In this document: in pieces, positions 62,992 to 64,000 of the stretch
How positions within the stretch are numbered: the stretch's first letter is position 1
How the letters are laid out: the number at the start of each line of letters is the position of its first letter
Assembly: GCA_020248265.1 (NCBI GenBank)
Contig: JADCHX010000018.1
Span: 47,189 to 111,188, forward strand
Direction of reading: 5' to 3'
Origin: Rhodocyclaceae bacterium
GTDB taxonomy: Bacteria; Pseudomonadota; Gammaproteobacteria; Burkholderiales; CAIKXV01
DNA: 64,000 bases
Position numbers and translations under genes: made by a program
Notes under the pieces: generated by a model
The model's database searches: none
Seen by the model: only the letters and a program-made list of their open reading frames with translations
Told to the model about the DNA's origin: nothing

Positions 62992-63387
62992 TCAGGCGGT
63001 GCCGCGTGAGACTGCAAGGGCTGCACCGACCAGGCCAGCGATGAGCAGGATGAGACAAGGCCCGATACTCAGCAGGAAACCGGGGCCACGCCTGGCCGGA
63101 TCGGACATGTACGCCTGCTGGTAGACAATGCGCCCGACCACGTAGACCCCACCGCAGGCCGCGACATAGCCACCAGGCCAGTAGCCGGCTGCGATGTAGA
63201 GTGAAGGCAGGAAAAGCATCAGCAACTCGAGGGTGTTCATCTGCACCCGATAGGCGCGCTCGAACATCTCATGTCCGGTGACAGAGGGCGCGTTTACCCC
63301 GTACTTGCCGCGTGCGCGCCCGACCAAGCCAGCGAACACGAAGAACTGGAGGAGCGCGAGCAGCGCAACGATGTCGACGAGGGGCAT
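62992..63387 (-). CDS. MAPEG family membrane protein
   Basis: 131-residue protein with four hydrophobic helices: family of membrane-associated glutathione/eicosanoid metabolism proteins. ERAYRVQMNTLELLMLFLPSLYIAA contains the family motif (E..R...N..E), and GRIVYQQAY is also present. Likely glutathione- or lipid-related, bacterial role unproven. Its stop is next to an IS fragment, so the last residues may be affected. Confidence 0.8.
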   Translation of the reverse strand: MPLVDIVALLALLQFFVFAGLVGRARGKYGVNAPSVTGHEMFERAYRVQMNTLELLMLFLPSLYIAAGYWPGGYVAACGGVYVVGRIVYQQAYMSDPARRGPGFLLSIGPCLILLIAGLVGAALAVSRGTA

Positions 63388-63459
63388 GTTGAATCCTGAG
63401 GAAAGGGGGTGACAGAGCCCTTGAAAGAGCTTGCGCGAATACTACCGTCCCAAAGTTCC

Positions 63460-63666
63460 CTATTGGTTGCCCGCGGCTGAAGCAGCAGCTTCGCCAGCCT
63501 TCATCGCCTCGTCCAGCTTCTTTCTGACTAGTTCTTCCTGAGCTTTGGCCTGTTCGGCCTGCACTGCTTGCAATTTCGAAGCGGTTGCAGCCGTGGTGGC
63601 TACTTCGGCACCGCAGGCTGCTACCAGCGCGGCACCGAGGACAAGCAGAATCCTGGCAGTCGTCAT
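63460..63666 (-). CDS. Small lipoprotein
   Basis: 68 residues: signal with lipobox LVAAC (Cys18), then a charged helical stretch (LQAVQAEQAKAQEELVRKKLDEAM), a coiled-coil-like small outer-membrane lipoprotein. ATG 63666 with GGAGGAGC upstream; a Met eight residues earlier is less likely. No family recognised. Confidence 0.65.
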   Translation of the reverse strand: MTTARILLVLGAALVAACGAEVATTAATASKLQAVQAEQAKAQEELVRKKLDEAMKAGEAAASAAGNQ

Positions 63667-63939
63667 CTCAGGGCTCCTCCATTTGCGCAAGCAGCACTGC
63701 GTCGGCAGATCTCATCCGATTGGCAACAGCGTACCTCGACCGAAGAGGACGCGCACCTGGACGGGCGCCTGAGTGCCTATTCTGCCTGACGAAGCCGTGC
63801 AAAAACCCGGGCGGCGCCGCTGGCGAGCCGGGGTGATGTGATCGATTGGCGTTTCACGCCGTCTGGCTTCCAAGTTTCCATTTCCGCCTTCTGCAAGCGC
63901 TATGGATCGCTCTGTGGGGGCATGCTGCCCCGCGAACCG
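63667..63939. other. Intergenic stretch without a supported gene
   Basis: 273 bases between the lipoprotein and the transposase end. Only the lipoprotein leader is recognisable; the short open frames here are overlapping shadows. Confidence 0.5.
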
Positions 63940-64000
63940 TCACTGTAACGCGCATCTGGCCAGTTTCTCAATGTTGTGCACGAGGCAGAATAGTCGCCAC
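63940..64000 (-). mobile_element. Transposase C-terminal end (cut by window)
   Basis: The last 61 bases read, on the minus strand, WRLFCLVHNIEKLARCALQ and a stop at 63940-63942. The F.CLVHNIEKLA motif is typical of the C-terminal end of DDE transposases of the IS1182/IS5-like type. The body lies outside the window. Confidence 0.6.

Overview
The window is GC-rich, densely coded chromosomal DNA. It suggests a betaproteobacterium, most likely Burkholderiales. Pointers are two Bug-type periplasmic solute receptors, a class I PHA synthase next to a thiolase, an AceE/AceF pyruvate dehydrogenase pair, PilT/PilU, YggS-ProC-YggT, and a biotin cluster of the bioB-F-H-C type. No tRNA, rRNA or CRISPR array was seen.

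Layout. 1-3763 (minus): biotin operon, with bioC cut by the window edge; comF diverges from it. 4899-8251: NnrU-like membrane protein, two small DUF proteins, and a coupled pair for the end of leucine breakdown (methylglutaconyl-CoA hydratase and HMG-CoA lyase). 8358-17388: two Bug receptors bracketing acyl-CoA and polyhydroxyalkanoate genes (DsbA-like isomerase, thiolase, phaC, 3-hydroxyacyl-CoA dehydrogenase, enoyl-CoA hydratase) and an alpha/beta hydrolase. 17514-25249 (plus): aceE, aceF, then a housekeeping run nadD-rsfS-rlmH-maf-rng. 25384-29735 (minus): dynamin-like GTPase, yggT, proC, yggS. 30010-32245: pilT-pilU twitching ATPases. 32254-36244: an RlmL-type methyltransferase, an acyl-CoA synthetase, and a GAF/receiver-like pair. 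36282-41181 (minus): exported HIRAN protein, HemJ-like protein, NodI/NodJ-type ABC exporter, hydrolase, ferredoxin, VanZ-like protein. 41184-43567: DHH protein, cupin, amidohydrolase.

The most striking region is 43625-59023 (minus), which reads as one five-gene operon. Its first gene encodes a 3054-residue surface-protein candidate with an N-terminal LEPR motif, a DUF4347 domain with a His/Cys pair, CSPG/cadherin-like repeats and VCBS-like repeats. It is followed by a TolC-family lipoprotein with an extra C-terminal domain, a periplasmic adaptor, a GAF-like/HlyD fusion adaptor, and a membrane protein fusing a PqqD-like N-terminus, an M50 (site-2-protease type) metalloprotease core and an HlyD-like adaptor. 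No ABC ATPase is present, so this does not look like a standard type 1 secretion operon. I propose a protease-adaptor-TolC export or processing pathway for LEPR-type giant proteins. The gene content is seen; the function is inferred.

59110-64000 is patchier. Decayed IS3-family fragments lie on both sides of a formylglutamate-amidohydrolase-like gene, an esterase and a stand-alone RlmK-type methyltransferase. Then come a MAPEG protein, a small lipoprotein, and the C-terminal end of another transposase at the window edge.
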